Shown here: piece after piece, positions 32,975-45,600 of the stretch
Layout of the letters: every line of letters starts with the position of its first letter
How positions within the stretch are numbered: position 1 is the first letter of the stretch
Assembly (NCBI GenBank): GCA_949592205.1
Contig: CATIUR010000004.1
Span: forward strand, 7,877,001 to 7,941,000
Reading direction: 5' to 3'
Length of the DNA: 64,000 nt
From: Helichrysum umbraculigerum
Lineage: Eukaryota; Streptophyta; Magnoliopsida; Asterales; Asteraceae
The notes under the pieces: model-generated
Told to the model about the DNA's origin: nothing
What the model saw: only the letters and a program-made list of their open reading frames with translations
The model's database searches: none
Made by a program: the position numbers and the translations under genes

Positions 32975-33700
32975 CCCTTTTAAATTTTTACTTTGCAACT
33001 TTTTATCAATGGAACCACTCTATACCATTAGACTAACGGCCTATTGCTTTAGTTTTTATTGCATTTTACATTATTTATTTCTTATTAAATGCCATTATTT
33101 TAACAATTATCATGAACTAGTATCATCGTTTTCTGATATTTTTTAGCAAATCAAACCAACAGTTATGTAATTAGACAAGCAAGTACACAATTTTTTCAAA
33201 AGATACAAATACAAAGATTATAATTAAAACAGGAATATATAATAACTATAAATCAAAGCTATATTTCATTTAGAAAGAGAAAACAAAATGAATCAATAAA
33301 TACAATCTTTTCGTTTTTAAGATATATTAAAAAGGACCTTACTATATATGACAAATGTTTATACAACTTACCCAACCATTTAAAATGGGAGTTGCTTAGG
33401 GTTATAATCAAAAATATATTTATTAATCACAGTGAATATATATGTTCATAGACTGTTAGAAAATGGGCCACAATACTTTTGGGCCCTGTGCATTTAATCA
33501 TGTTGCACATATCCATATCCGGCACGGTTAGAATATACTATCTGAGTCGGTTAATTGAAAATTCAAAACTGAACCGCAGGTTATCAAGTTGGGTCGATTA
33601 ATTTGGTTCGGTTAATTCGGTTAATTGATTATGGGTCGGTTAATGGCTAAATTTGCTTACCTCTAGAATATAGAGTATTAAAAGAATTAAAATTAATAGA
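32975..33700. other. Intergenic
   Basis: AT-rich, no gene recognised. 33530-33650 has several copies of GGTTAATT. Confidence 0.5.
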
Positions 33701-33701
33701 T

Positions 33702-33703
<2 letters not shown>

Positions 33704-33760
<57 letters not shown>
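33704..33760. repeat. (TA)n microsatellite
   Basis: Pure TA run of 57 bases directly at the 5' end of a SINE. Confidence 0.95.
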
Positions 33761-33761
<1 letters not shown>

Positions 33762-33765
<4 letters not shown>

Positions 33766-33994
33766 GCAGGGTTGGATTAGTGGATGAGTCCCTTGCCTCT
33801 GAACAAGAGGTCAGGGGTTCGAATCCCATCCCCTGCAAAAAGGCCGGAGGTCCTTTCTACCTTTAGGTAGAAATGGAAGCAGCCTCTCTACCTTTGGTAG
33901 GGGTAAGGCTGTCTACATGTAACCTCCCCCATAGACTGTCTTAGACGGTATTGGGCCCTAACCCGCGGAAGGCGGTATGGGATGTTACTTTACT

Positions 33995-33997
<3 letters not shown>
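33762..33997 (+). mobile_element. tRNA-derived SINE (Au-like)
   Basis: The head has Pol III box A (GGATTAGTGGATGAG, about 33774) and box B (GGTTCGAATCCC, 33816-33827). The body GGTAGGGGTAAGGCTGTCTACAT resembles plant Au SINEs. It sits between two TA runs, so target duplications cannot be told from microsatellite. Confidence 0.75.
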
Positions 33998-34032
<35 letters not shown>

Positions 34033-34092
34033 GGAGGTTAACATGTATTCGTTGTGGTTCTCAACTTTATATTGGTTCTCATTTGAACCTTC

Positions 34093-34167
<75 letters not shown>
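33998..34167. repeat. Two TA microsatellites around a small inverted-repeat element
   Basis: TA runs at 33998-34029 and about 34095-34167 flank 65 bases that begin GGGAGGTT and end AACCTTCCC, a possible tiny MITE. Confidence 0.7.
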
Positions 34168-34173
<6 letters not shown>

Positions 34174-34963
34174 CACGGATGGTCCTCGTGATTTACATTG
34201 AAATGATTATCGTACCCTGTAATGCACAATTGCACATCCCTTGTCAAACTTTAACGGACTGTAACGGTCATCAAAGAATAGACTACTCATGTATGATCTT
34301 GCAACCACAGAAAACCAATTTCAAAGAAAGTTGAAAGGACGACCGGTCAACCAATGTATTTTTAGACAGATTAATTACAAGTAACTTTTTCTTACAAAAA
34401 TGAAATGTTACTATCCTCTATGATTGTACAATTTTTTGTTTCAATGATAACGCTTGACCTTGGGAATTCTCTAATTAATTACTTTGTTTGGCACCTCTAG
34501 AAAAGGTTACTATGAAGATTAATGATATTTTCGGAGCTGATTTTGTCAGTAATTTTTTACTTGTCACAAAGAAACAGTACAACTGTTTATACATACAATA
34601 CAACTAGTAAAAAAATACTTGTCAAAATCAGCTCCCTTTCTCTTATCGGATGTTAAAAACTACTACGTATAAATAAATTCCTAATTATTCTCAAAATTGT
34701 TGATTCCTAATTCACCAAAGCATGTATATAGGTCCACCCTTGATACCAAAACAATATTGGCCAGACAATAACAAAATTTAACATTTTATACTTGCATTTT
34801 GTATTGTGAAGAAAACCATTTAAACCATGTTCTAAGGAAAGATGAAAGTTTACCCACCTTACATTTTGTTTTGAGACTCTCTTCCTCAATTGTATTAATT
34901 TTTTGGTTTTCTAATTCCAAAATAAATAATTAGCAAGAAAAATAAAAAAAGTGTTGAGAAATA
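34168..34963. other. Upstream region of the LIM gene
   Basis: No coding sequence. Presumed promoter of the LIM gene; AATAAATAATTA shortly before the ATG is the nearest TATA-like stretch but lies too close to be certain. Confidence 0.4.
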
Positions 34964-36436
34964 ATGGCATTTAGTGGAACAATACAGAAATGTAAAGCAT
35001 GCGATAAAACTGTTCATTTTGTTGAAATGATTTCTGCTGACGGAATCCCTTATCACAAAATATGCTTTAGATGTGTCCAATGCAATGGAAAACTTGTGGT
35101 ATGTATTCGATCTCTTATATTTATCAAATTTTTGCTTAATTTTCACAATGTCATACCATTTGTTCTTTCTACAAGATCTCATATTTTTCCAAACCGGCCG
35201 TGAGAAACACGAAAATAGTTGTTCTATAAGATTGTATCGAGTCAGAGCGTGTCGGACTCCTCGTTTTGATTCAAAATTTTGCAAGATTTATCAATTAGCC
35301 TAATATCATATCTAATTAGATCTTTATGACGTAGACGAGTAATCAATAGTCTATTCGTTTTCGGTTTTACTTCAAGTTTTTAGTTTAACCTTTTATGTCA
35401 ATCATTCTCATTTGAAATACTAAACATATATAAACATACGCGAAATGTCAAAAAATTTATTAATTATTTCATTTGAAAATTTAATGGGTTAGATGAGTAG
35501 CTACTTTCAACTGGAAGGATCACTCTATTGCAAGCCTCATTTTGATCAAAAGTTCAAAGAAATGGGAGGCATCTCAAGAATACCATGTGAGCTTCCCCTA
35601 TGCTTTTACATAACTATTATTATTTTTATTATGTATAAAATAAAATAAATATATGTAACAGAACAACTATAATTAAAATCATGTAACATTTCAATCATTT
35701 TTGTTATTGTTATACTAAATATCTTCTTTCTACTGACTCATTTTTTGTGTGTATCAGCTGCGAACAAAACAAATGAAATGGTATGTAAAAACATGTTTTT
35801 CACTTCTTTAAATTTACACTCAATTAGACATTAAGATGTTATAATTATTAAAAATATGTTTGTGTTTAATTAACAGGGAAAGAACCCTAGCAAACTTGCT
35901 AGCAAACTCTCTTCAATGTTCTCTGGTACTCAAGATAAATGTGCAGTTTGTCAAAAAACTGTATATCCACTCGAAAAGGTTTGCAAACTCTCCGAAGTTT
36001 TTTGCTAAATACGAGTACATATTTGTATATATAAGTTTCAAATTATGCTTAACCGGTCACTCTAATTGTTTTGCGATTCCGTATGTACAAAACTAAAGGT
36101 AAAAATCTCAATATTTTGTAATTTGATATATTAGATACTAACTAAAAGTAGAAGAAAATTATTTTGTAGGTAACGGTGGAGGGAGAGTTTTACCATAAGC
36201 AATGCTTTAAATGTGCGCAAGGAGGTTGCAAACTCACCCCGTCTAATTACGCTGCTTTAGATGGTAATTTATTCTGCAAACCACATTTTGCCCAGTTATT
36301 TAAAGAGACGGGTAGTTATTCTCATCTCTCAAAAACGGCCTCGATGAAAAAGAACTCTGAATCCATTGAAAAGATAGTGGACGAAGTGACCTCCGAAGAA
36401 GTTGTTGAACCAGAAGAAGCATCTGAAGCAAAGTAG
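34964..36436 (+). CDS. Two-LIM-domain protein (WLIM/PLIM family)
   Basis: Five exons: 34964-35098, 35493-35586, 35758-35780, 35877-35978, 36170-36436; 206 residues, all GT-AG, phases consistent. LIM1 starts at Cys10 (CKACDK ... H31, CFRCVQC, then CKPHF). LIM2 reads CAVCQKTVYPLEKVTVEGEFYHKQCFKC ... GGCKLTPSNYAA ... CKPHF, with all zinc ligands present. Plant two-LIM proteins bind and bundle actin filaments and can enter the nucleus. The acidic tail (VEPEEASEAK) resembles PLIM types, but the linker between LIM domains is short (ISRIPSANKTNEMGKNPSKLASK), so the subclass is uncertain. A decayed partial copy follows at 37252-38072. Confidence 0.9.
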
Positions 36437-37251
36437 TAAAAGAGTACCACGGCGTCGCTTGGAAACCGAAGGGTTGTGTTGTTTACCGTAGTCAAAGCCA
36501 TTTTGATCTCAATTTTGATTTGATGCCAAAACAAACTTGTAACAATTTTTTGTTTATTTGACAATACAAGATATAGATGATCATAAATAAATTAATTATC
36601 AACTAACTTGTTTGTTTATTATTGTAATCATTTGTGTGCCTCTTTATTTCTTGATTACATTAAGTAAGAGTTACCTATAGAAATTGCACGATCAAATTTA
36701 ATCTTTGTGCTATGTGTTGGTTGAGTGAAGTCCCGTGTCATGTTTCAATTTTTCTAACTCGGTTATTAAGTTGCACTGTTAGACCATTCCAAACAAGGGA
36801 GTGAAACTGGCTGGTCAAACTGTGATTAAAGATTTTAAAGTTTATACACATTTCACCTATATTGAAGCTTGTTGATATTATTCTTATGGAAAGGTAAATT
36901 ATGGTAAAACGAAGGATCAATTGTATATCATCAATATGAATCTATAGCTCATTAAATGCTTACTAACATGTACCCTTAGGGCATAAGTCAGATAAACCTT
37001 TTGTGAAAATGCCTTCGATCACACCCAACACTTAGTGCAATCAACTACACAAATGTCATCCCATATTTTTAATTTTTGAAGTAGTCTTTATTATGATTCA
37101 ATAATGTAGTCCTATTCCTTAGGTTTGATATCGTTATTTTATCATTATTTTTAGGGATTTCTTTGAATTTATCGTTCCTAGATCTCTATAAATGTAATGC
37201 CATTTCATTCAATAAAATTATCATCAATTTTAAGCAATTAATAATCTCAAT
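36437..37251. other. 3' UTR and intergenic
   Basis: Downstream of the LIM stop: likely 3' UTR to about 36570. Near 36970 there is one solitary MITE end (ACCCTTAGGGCATAAG) related to the element at 45384-45574. Confidence 0.5.
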
Positions 37252-38072
37252 TTAGTAGCTACTTTCAATTGCAAGCCTCACTTTGATCAAAAGTTCAAAG
37301 AAATGGGAGACATCTCTAGTAAACCATGTAAGCTTCCCTATGCTTTTCCATAACTATTACATGTATAAAACAAATATATAACAGAACAACTATATAAACA
37401 TGTTACATTTCAATCATTTTAATTTGTTAATGTAATTTGTATCTGTTTTCTTCTTATTTTTCATGTTTATCAGCAGCGGACGAATCAAATGAAATGGTAT
37501 GTCAAATCATTTTCTCACCTCGCTTTTTTAATTTACACTCGGACATAATAATGTTATGTTATGAATATATAGATATGATGTATAACTGTTAAAAATGTAT
37601 TTGTGTTTGACAGGAAAACAGTCCTAGCAAACTTCCTGGAACTCAAGATAGATGTGCAGTTTGTCACAAAACTATGAATCCATCAGAAAATGTTAATTTG
37701 TTACCCTGGGTATAATATACATATAACCCCATAAGTTTCAAGATATGCATGACTGCAAATCACATTTCGCTAAGTTATTTATAAAGATGAATAGTTCATC
37801 ATGTTCACCTCCCAATAACGGCTTCAGTGAAAAAGAACTATGATACTATTGCAAAAACAGTGGACTAAGTGGCCTCCGAAGAGATTGTTGAACCGGAAGA
37901 AGCATCCGAAGAGAAGTAAAAGAGTATCATGACATACATACATTGCTTGGAAAATGGCGTTGTTGTTTACCGTAGTGACTGCCATTTCGATCTCAAATTT
38001 GATTTGATGCCGATACAAACCTGTAACAATTTTCCATAATAATTTGTTTGCATCTTTATTTTTACGCAACAA
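37252..38072 (+). pseudogene. Partial tandem copy of the LIM gene
   Basis: Matches exons 2-5 and the 3' UTR of the neighbouring LIM gene: 37252-37327 (exon 2 with 20 bases missing), 37475-37498 (exon 3), 37613-37692 (exon 4 without the ASKLSSMFS part), 37754-37920 (exon 5 tail, LIM2 core lost), then conserved 3' UTR to about 38040. Exon 1 and most of LIM2 are absent and stop codons occur (TAG before GTAGCTAC, TGA/TAA in the tail). A decayed gene duplicate. Confidence 0.88.
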
Positions 38073-38252
38073 AATTTCGGTATCATAATTTGTTTGGGTT
38101 TTTGCTTTTATTACATTAACGTAGTCACCTATCTAAGTTACTAGATCAAAATTTGCAACTGATTAGTTTAAAATTGTTATAAAAGGTTTAATTTCTTTTT
38201 TTTTTCCCTTCTAAAATACGAGTAACGACTTTTAGTTTTCTACTTTGTGTTT

Positions 38253-38573
38253 TTAATCCTCGTACTTTTTTTTAAAGGCAGTCGTGGAATCACTGACGGA
38301 CCTTTGGCCCACCCGATCATCTCCACAAGTGGTTACTCCCCTGAGATCGAGTAACCGCCCCCTGAGTTCGTAGCCAAGGCGACTCCCTAAGGGGGTTGCT
38401 CTCCCATGTCTTGGATGGGTATAACGTCGCAGGAGTCCCCCTCACAACAAGGCTCGAACTCATCACCTCCAGGAATTTAAATGTCATTGTGTGGGATTGA
38501 ACGCACGACCTTGTGGTTTAAAACCACGTGCTCAACCAACTGAGCTAGGATGCAAGGACTTAATCCTCGTACT
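38253..38573 (-). mobile_element. tRNA-Lys-derived SINE with 14-bp TSD
   Basis: Body 38267-38559 flanked by the perfect duplication TTAATCCTCGTACT (38253-38266 and 38560-38573). On the minus strand the head has box A TAGCTCAGTTGGTTGAGC, an anticodon-stem-like GTGG-TTTTAAA-CCAC with TTT in anticodon position, and box B GCGTTCAATCCCAC. The tail is a short A run at 38267-38276. A clean, complete insertion. Confidence 0.92.
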
Positions 38574-38890
38574 ACTTTATGTCTTACGGGCCACTAAGTT
38601 GACTTTCATGTTATACGGGGCCATTATTCACATGATTTATTGATAGAGCCGGTAAATTCTTAATGATGAGGTCATTTTTATAAATATGATTTTATTACAT
38701 ATAATCGTATCTTAAAAGCATAACAAATAAAAAGATATATACACATGAATGACATTGTTTCAGTAAGCAAAATCTATTCGATTTAAACGGCTGTGTCAAA
38801 TTACGTATAAAGTTTAGCACGTAAAATGATGTCGTTTCATGTATATATATATTTATTAGTTTTTATGCTTTTAAACACAGTTCCATATTA

Positions 38891-39089
38891 CTCCCTCAGT
38901 CCCAATTTTATTGTCCACAGATAAAAAAACACGCAGTTTAAGAAAAGTGTACTAGTTCTACTCTATAACCAATATGATTTAATCTTTCACCACATTCAAA
39001 TGTTTTGATTGGTTGAAAAGTACAAGTGGACTATAAATTTGGAACATCCCAAAATGAAAAGATGGACTATAAATTTGAGACTGAGCTGG
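38891..39089. mobile_element. Stowaway-like MITE
   Basis: TA on both sides; left end CTCCCTCAGTCCCAATTTTAT, right end as complement CCAGCTCAGTCTCAAATTTA. About 200 bp. Lies in the promoter of the S1-domain gene, ending about 125 bases before its ATG. Confidence 0.75.
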
Positions 39090-39214
39090 TATAAAATAAC
39101 ACCTATAAAATAACTTTAACGACTTTATGTTTTTATATAAAACCACATAAAAATGCAAATCAAAATCAGGCAGCATATTATCTGTTCTGGAAGTGGTTCT
39201 GTTTTCTTGAAAAC

Positions 39215-42200
39215 ATGAGCAGCCTCTTCTCTCTCACGGCTGCTAATGCAACACCCACCAATACTTCCCAGTTTACATTCACTATCCCTTTCTATATAAA
39301 CCCAAAAAAGTCTTTAAATTCTCGCTTCCCTCAAAAGAAATTTGTTGTTTTTGCTACTAATGATGACAATAAGCTTGGAAATTGGAACCAAATGGAGGTT
39401 AAATTCGGTAAATTAATTGGTCAAAACCCTAAACTTACCCTGGCAAAGGTATAATTCTCTCTCATTTTGTTTTTATATCTCTATAATTCTATTCTTATTT
39501 ATGTTTGTGTATATTGTTTAGAGTAGTTCTTGATATGTATGAATTATGATTATGACAAGATGATGAAAAAATGAGTCCTCCTTAAGCTTTTAGTAGAATC
39601 TTGAAAATATAAGTAGAAATGTAGGGTTAATTTGTCATATATTGAACCCTAAAAGATGCCATTTAGGGATCGGACCAATTTTTCCAAGAAAGTAGACATG
39701 TTTGGACCTTTTTATTTTTCGATCTAATTTTCTTGAAAAATTATTTTTTTGGACTATATCTGATGACTCTTTGTATCTTACAGTCTAAAACGAATCAGTT
39801 GCAAATTTTGTTTGTTTTTTCTTCTAAAGAAGAAAGCATTTTGGCATTCTTGATTTGAAATGTTGAAGAGATGCTTACATTTGTAAAATTGTAAATGTGT
39901 GTGTTTACAACCATGTTGTTTATGGCTGATTTAACTGAACTGTAAAAGCATGCGCTTTTGATAATTTTAGCTAATTGCGGATTCTGAAGTGCCAGGTGAC
40001 CATTATTGGGGGACCAATGAAATTGGTTGGTTATCAAACAAAAATTTGCTGTAAGAGACTGAGAGTATACATAGTCCATCCAATATAATCTGCAAAGACG
40101 TGTGTTATCCTTATAGAAGACACCTAAGAGACAAAATTGTCACAGAATAGTGATGGAATTGAGACTCGAGAAGTCGCGATTCCAATACACAGAATTTACT
40201 CATTTTTTCTATTAAACTATTTACAGTTTAACATTGCATTTATTATGGAACACCGTGAGTACCAGATATTCTATTTAAATCTACTTGAAACTTGAACATC
40301 ATTTCATTAGTTGTGTTATTACGTTTGCTTCATTCAATATGAATTTGATATTCATATATGTGACTTGTGTAGATAAAAGATAATAAGTTGAACCCAAAAT
40401 GTGAAGAAGAAAAACAACCAGTTGCAAAAGCTCCCAATGTTATTTTATGGAAGGTGGCTGCTCTAGAAGCAGATAATGTTGACACAACGACGTCCTCATT
40501 TTTGTCCTTAAAACCTAATTTATCTCTGAAAATGGGTAAAGAAGAAGGCAAGGAACGGTTTAGTGAGATGATATTGGTGAGGAACGAACCTTCTATGAAA
40601 AACAATGAGGTAGTGTCCAAAGTCGATATTAAAGAGAGTACATGTGAACCCGAAAGAGTGGATCAAACTTATGCAGCTCAGGATCGATCAAGATCTGATA
40701 TCGATGACAAAAACAATCAGTTAAGAAATCTTGACCATGAAAGTAGGTATTTGGAATCCAATTCTGTTTCAAAACTATCCGCAGATGCTACCTTGCACGG
40801 ACGGCCTAGAAGGTACTTCAAAACATTCTATGTGACATTTAGTTATTATTAATGTTAATTATCTCATTTGAAGTGAAAATACTGTGATATTTGGATGTAT
40901 ATTTTCAGTATGACTATCATGATTCACAAAATCAGGTAGTCAGGTGCTTAATGTTTGGTATACTTTGGTAATTCTGCATTTATATTAATAATTGTTTGTT
41001 ATACTACTGCAATACCTGCTTCTCCAAATCTTGTTATTTTGCTCCTCAATATGCATACATCTAATCATCTATGATGGCTTTGGTTACTTTTGCTTCGTAT
41101 AGGTTAGACCAACCTGTGAAAAAGATAACTGACATTGAGGGAAGGATTACTATGATTGACAATCTAATAGCAAATTTTGTTACACGTGAAAACTCGCCTC
41201 CAATACTGCACTCAAAGGTAACCTGTTTACTAGTTTAAGGGTGGCGATCGGTTTTTACTTATTTATTGAAAAATGAATCTATTAGGTTTAGCTCTAATGC
41301 CTCAAATAAACTTTTGTTAGCTAAAAGGGAAACGGGTCTTATAGGTTGAAAAGAAGTCCCTCGAATTGTATTATTTTTAATCCTTACAGCCTCCTAAATT
41401 TTGTTATCTAAGAAACTTTTGTTTGTTATTGTATTAGCATTGTTCTAGTATTTCATACCTAACACATTAACAATTAATAAAGAAATGGACAAATAAATTT
41501 ATGCGGGTCAAGTCAATCCATCCAACTTGATTTGACCCGTACCAAAAACAACCCACTCCCTGAACCTTGTTTTGACTCGTTTCTCAATCTGACCGACCCA
41601 CCTATTTTTCCACTACCTGTTTATGTCTTATGAATAAACGAAACATGAATTCCATGTGTCGCAAATATAGGACCGTGAAGATATGGACTGGCAAAGGGCT
41701 GATGATCTGATTCAGACTACAGGAAGAGGAGAAGTGGAAATGATAAGTTGTAGCACCCGAGGATTTGTAGTAAGTTCATAAAACAGAACCTGCAGACCAT
41801 GCAACTTTAAACGGGCGGAGATTTTCTACGCTTTGGTATAATGGATCTGATTATTACTTTTTCTTTATTTTATCTTTTGCCCTTGTTTACAGGTTTCTTT
41901 TGGCTCTTTGATAGGATTTTTGCCATATCGAAATCTTGCCACAAAGTGGAAGTTTTTAGCGTTCGAGTCTTGGTTGAGGAGGAAAGGTGTGAATCCTGCT
42001 ACTTACCGGAAAAGTTTAGGCATTATTGGAAACTTTGATGCTACAAACATAGATCCTGAAAATTTTGAGGGAGATATGTCGCCACATATGAACCTTGAAG
42101 ATCATCTGGCACTTTATGATCAAGAAAAACTTGAATATTTGTCAACCTTTGTTGGTCAGGTATGGGCACATTTATTTGGTTATAGGAAGTCGACATTTTC

Positions 42201-44670
42201 TGTTTGATAAAAAGAGACTTCGTGTATCCTATGAAAATGGCAACACTGATCTCGACTTTTTAAGCAAAGAACACATGCTTACCCATTTTTAGTAGTTACA
42301 AACAGGGGCGGAGCTAGAGGGGGGGCATGGGGGGCAGTCGCCCCCCCTAAAAATATAGAATTGTGAAAAAAATAATTTTTTTAAGGTTATTAGTGATAGT
42401 TTTGGAGTTTTGCCCCCCAAAATGATAGGAAAAAGAAAAATTAAAAAATTTTGCCCCCCATATACGAAAATCCTAGCTCCGCCCCTGGTTACAAAATACT
42501 GATATATGGATTTGGCTTCACAAGATTATTTATCGATTCATGTTCATATCACGTCATTATTGAAGGTCATTTAAGATATCTAGAAAAATTATATTCTTGC
42601 GTCTCATGAAAGTTGCAATGTTACCTTTCTTTGCAACTTTTTGAGCAAAATTTGCACCTATTTGTTCATTATCTCATTAGAAAGCTTTAAGTTATTGATC
42701 TTGGTTTACAAAATTCCCCTATTTTGTCATTATTGAAGATTAGTTACCACACTTGTCTTCAAGTTATAGGCCGTCTTGAAGGTTGCAATTTTCATGGGAT
42801 TATGGGCATTTAAGTAATAACCATAATAACACGGATATACTGACCTTTGTAGAAAATCAAAGTGAATGTGATTATGGCCGACAGAGATTCTAGGAAGTTG
42901 ATATTTTCTGTGAAGCCGAAAGAACAGGAGGAATCGATCCAACGCAAGCGAAACCTCATGGTGAAATATTAGACACCTATTTTTTTTTAGTTTTACTTAA
43001 TGTCTTATGTTGAGTTTGAGCTCTTATCTTATTCACGTGTAGGCTAAGCTTAAGGTTGGAGATATAGTGACGTGCTGTATCAAAAAGATTTCTTTTTTTG
43101 GTATTTTTGTTGAGGCAAGTAGTATTTTCTTCTCAGGGTACTCATCACAGTTTCTTTTAAAGGCCCGTGTTTTGACGTGTGGTTTTGATGATAAAGGTTG
43201 ATGGTGTACCTGCGTTAATCCACCAGACTGAAGTGTCATGGGATGCCACTTTGAACCCTGCAATGTCTTTCAAAATTGGGCAGGTACTTTAAGCCCTTTT
43301 TGTAACTTGAAAACTTTTGAAATATAGAATTGTTGCACTTTATGTGAGATGAACCGTGCTCGTATTTTGCAGTAGTATAAGTCTGCTAAATCTAATAACT
43401 TGCTTCCTTTTATAAAATATACAAAACAATGAAATTTTCTGGTTTACAGGTGGTAGAAGCAAAAGTTCATCAGTTAGATTATCCACTTGAACGTATATCC
43501 TTGTCTTTGAAGGAAATAACGGTGATCTATCTTCGAGTTTCTTGTGTATATACAAATCTCAATGATGATTCTTAAAAATAGCGTGATTCTTAAAAAACAA
43601 CATTATGTTGTGGCAGCCTGATCCGTTAACCAAGTCTTTGGAAGCTGTTCTTGGTGATAACACTCTAGTGGATGGAACATTAGAAGCAGACCAACCCGAA
43701 AACGAGGTTTTCTAAGCCAATCCACTTGCCAAAATATATTTTTTAGTTCTATTTAGAAATGTATGCATATAAGTTCTAACTGAACAATTGTTCATCAACA
43801 TAATCCCCTAAGCTTACTCTTGTATTATGATATGAACCGGACAGTGGGCCGATCTTGAATTACTTGTCCAAGAACTGCAGCGATATGAGGGCATCGAGAT
43901 AGTAACAAAAGGCCGATTTTTCTTGAGCCCCGGGTTAACCCCAGATTTTCAGGTAATATATTTCTTTTCCCTTTTTTTTAAAGAAAACCTTTTCAACTAT
44001 TCTTTATTGCGTTTAGGCATTGGGTAGTGAATATATTTCCGATCTTTTTTCATCCTGGGCAGGTTTATATGGCATCCATGTTCAAGAATCAGTACAAATT
44101 ACTTGCTCGAGCTGGAAATAAAGTACAAGAGGTAAATTGACTTTTGAAAGTCAAACTTGCTACTTAGCAAATATAGATAAGATGAGAACACCGATGAGAA
44201 CAGCGTCTCATATGGGACGCTGCGCGAGAACATTGATGAGAACACTGATGAGAACACTGCTATGGTGTGGCATAACACTGTTTTAGAGTGTTCCGGATGA
44301 AAGATTTTGTTGGAACGGTGTCCACACCCAGTCTCATCTTTTTTTTTTGGTTTTGCCCCACACACAGACTAAATAAAAATACAAAAATAAGTTTTGAGAA
44401 CACTGTCGACCACACCGTCACTTTACCAGCAACAACATTCTCACCACAACACTGTAAAAACAAAATCTTTACACCCTGTGCTCTAAAGCACTGCATTTAA
44501 AAACTGTGATGGGTCCCATACTCCCATAGGCTATGAGCTTTACTTGATTCTTATAGTCTCTTGTTTAAACCGACTCAAGTGTGTGTTTTGGGCAGGTGGT
44601 GGTGCAGACATGGCTAGGTACAGAGGAGATGAAGCATGCAATATTGAGGTGCACCAAGAGAATCGAGTAA
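39215..44670 (+). CDS. Chloroplast S1-domain RNA-binding protein (At1g12800/SDP-like)
   Basis: Thirteen exons: 39215-39448, 40373-40812, 41103-41217, 41671-41769, 41893-42159, 42853-42960, 43043-43114, 43197-43283, 43450-43521, 43617-43706, 43845-43952, 44063-44131, 44596-44670; about 611 residues, phases consistent. Residues 1-50 are Ser/Thr/Asn-rich with few acids, like a chloroplast transit peptide. A long linker follows. An atypical S1 region covers about 278-410 (TGRGEVEMIS ... GSLIGFLPYRN ... KLIFSVKPKE), and a canonical S1/OB fold covers about 425-493 (VGDIVTCCIKKISFFGIFVEVDG, ALIHQTEVSW). The C-terminus (LELLVQELQRYEGI ... VQTWLGTEEMKHAILRCTKRIE) matches, from memory, the Arabidopsis plastid S1 protein implicated in rRNA processing. 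Intron 7 uses a GC donor (GAG/GCAAGT). Introns 5 and 12 contain MITEs. Confidence 0.88.
42303..42487. mobile_element. hAT MITE in intron 5 of the S1 gene
   Basis: 185 bp, CAGGGGCGGAGCTAG...CTAGCTCCGCCCCTG, with the perfect 8-bp target duplication GTTACAAA (42295-42302 and 42488-42495). Internal runs GCCCCCC and GGGGGG. Complete non-autonomous hAT element. Confidence 0.93.
44170..44505. mobile_element. Probable MITE with GATGAGAACA repeats, intron 12
   Basis: 44173-44270 contains five copies of GATGAGAACA or GAGAACAC. 44270-44505 has imperfect inverted ends (CACTGTTTTAGAG ... AAAGATTTTG and its complement CAAAATCTTT ... CTCTAAAGCACTG). Superfamily not assigned. Confidence 0.5.
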
Positions 44671-45383
44671 ATTTGTCATATAATCACAATGTATAGTTGG
44701 TTCGATCATCATTGAACCGTCCTGCCAAGGTTAATGAACCCCGAGGTGCTATCCATTACAGTATCATTAAGCGCAGACTCATTAAATAGAACCATTTTTT
44801 CCCCACTTGAAGTGGTGTTTTGTGAGTTTGTGAAGTAGTCTGCACTTGTATAAAGGATACAAGTGCAAACTGTAAATTGGGATTTTTCATAATTAAAGAG
44901 TTAAGCTCATAAGAGTCATAACTTTAGAATTGATTCTTCTGTTTTTGTTGTACCTCACGAGTCATGAGCTTTCCTTCTTTATTTTATGTTGAAATAAATA
45001 AAACTAAGTAATTGACTATTTTTTTTTATTATTAATCAAAAATAGCCGAGAACTCTTTGTATAAGATTGAAGGTGATTAAATGTTTCGTATAAATAGCTA
45101 CAAAAGAGTCTTGTGACCATTAACAATGATTGGAAGAAATTTAAAGCAACCGTCCAAACTTAATGCACTCTGTACCAACCTTAAAAAATTGATAACGAGA
45201 GTAACGAGGGTTTTTTTTTTAAGATGTTAGAATATTTATAAAAATATGTACTTTGAAAATAATGTATTCTCTGATTTTTTTAGTTTGTCCACTGAATTTT
45301 AGTTATTGGATATGCATGTCTAAATATTTTAATGAATGACCCTGCGGCTTTCGTTAATAAAATCCTTTATTTTATGAGATTGG
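44671..45383. other. 3' UTR and intergenic
   Basis: 3' flank of the S1 gene; no gene or repeat recognised. Confidence 0.5.
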
Positions 45384-45574
45384 CTAACTTGTGCCCTAAG
45401 GGCATATGTTAAGCCTCATTAAATTTACTAAAACATTTCAAATATATCACAAAAATCATTTATTAAACTCACTAATTTCCTATTATACATGCATATTAAT
45501 TATGATTTATATTACTTATGGAAAATTTACTTCATTAAATGCTCCTTAACTAATGCCCTAAGGGCACTAGTTAG
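45384..45574. mobile_element. MITE with palindromic TIRs
   Basis: 191 bp. TIRs CTAACTTGTGCCCTAAGGGC and, from the right, CTAACTAGTGCCCTTAGGGC, about 26 of 30 bases matching. Each TIR contains a palindrome GCCCTWAGGGC. Single related ends lie near 36970 and 52640. Confidence 0.75.
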
Positions 45575-45600
45575 ATTTTCCCTTATTTTATATATATACC

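Noticed and set aside
33774..33835. Possible tRNA gene
   Set aside because: Box A and B are present but the cloverleaf is imperfect and a SINE body follows.
38495..38559. Possible tRNA-Lys gene on the minus strand
   Set aside because: It is the head of a SINE with a clear 14-bp target duplication and an A tail.
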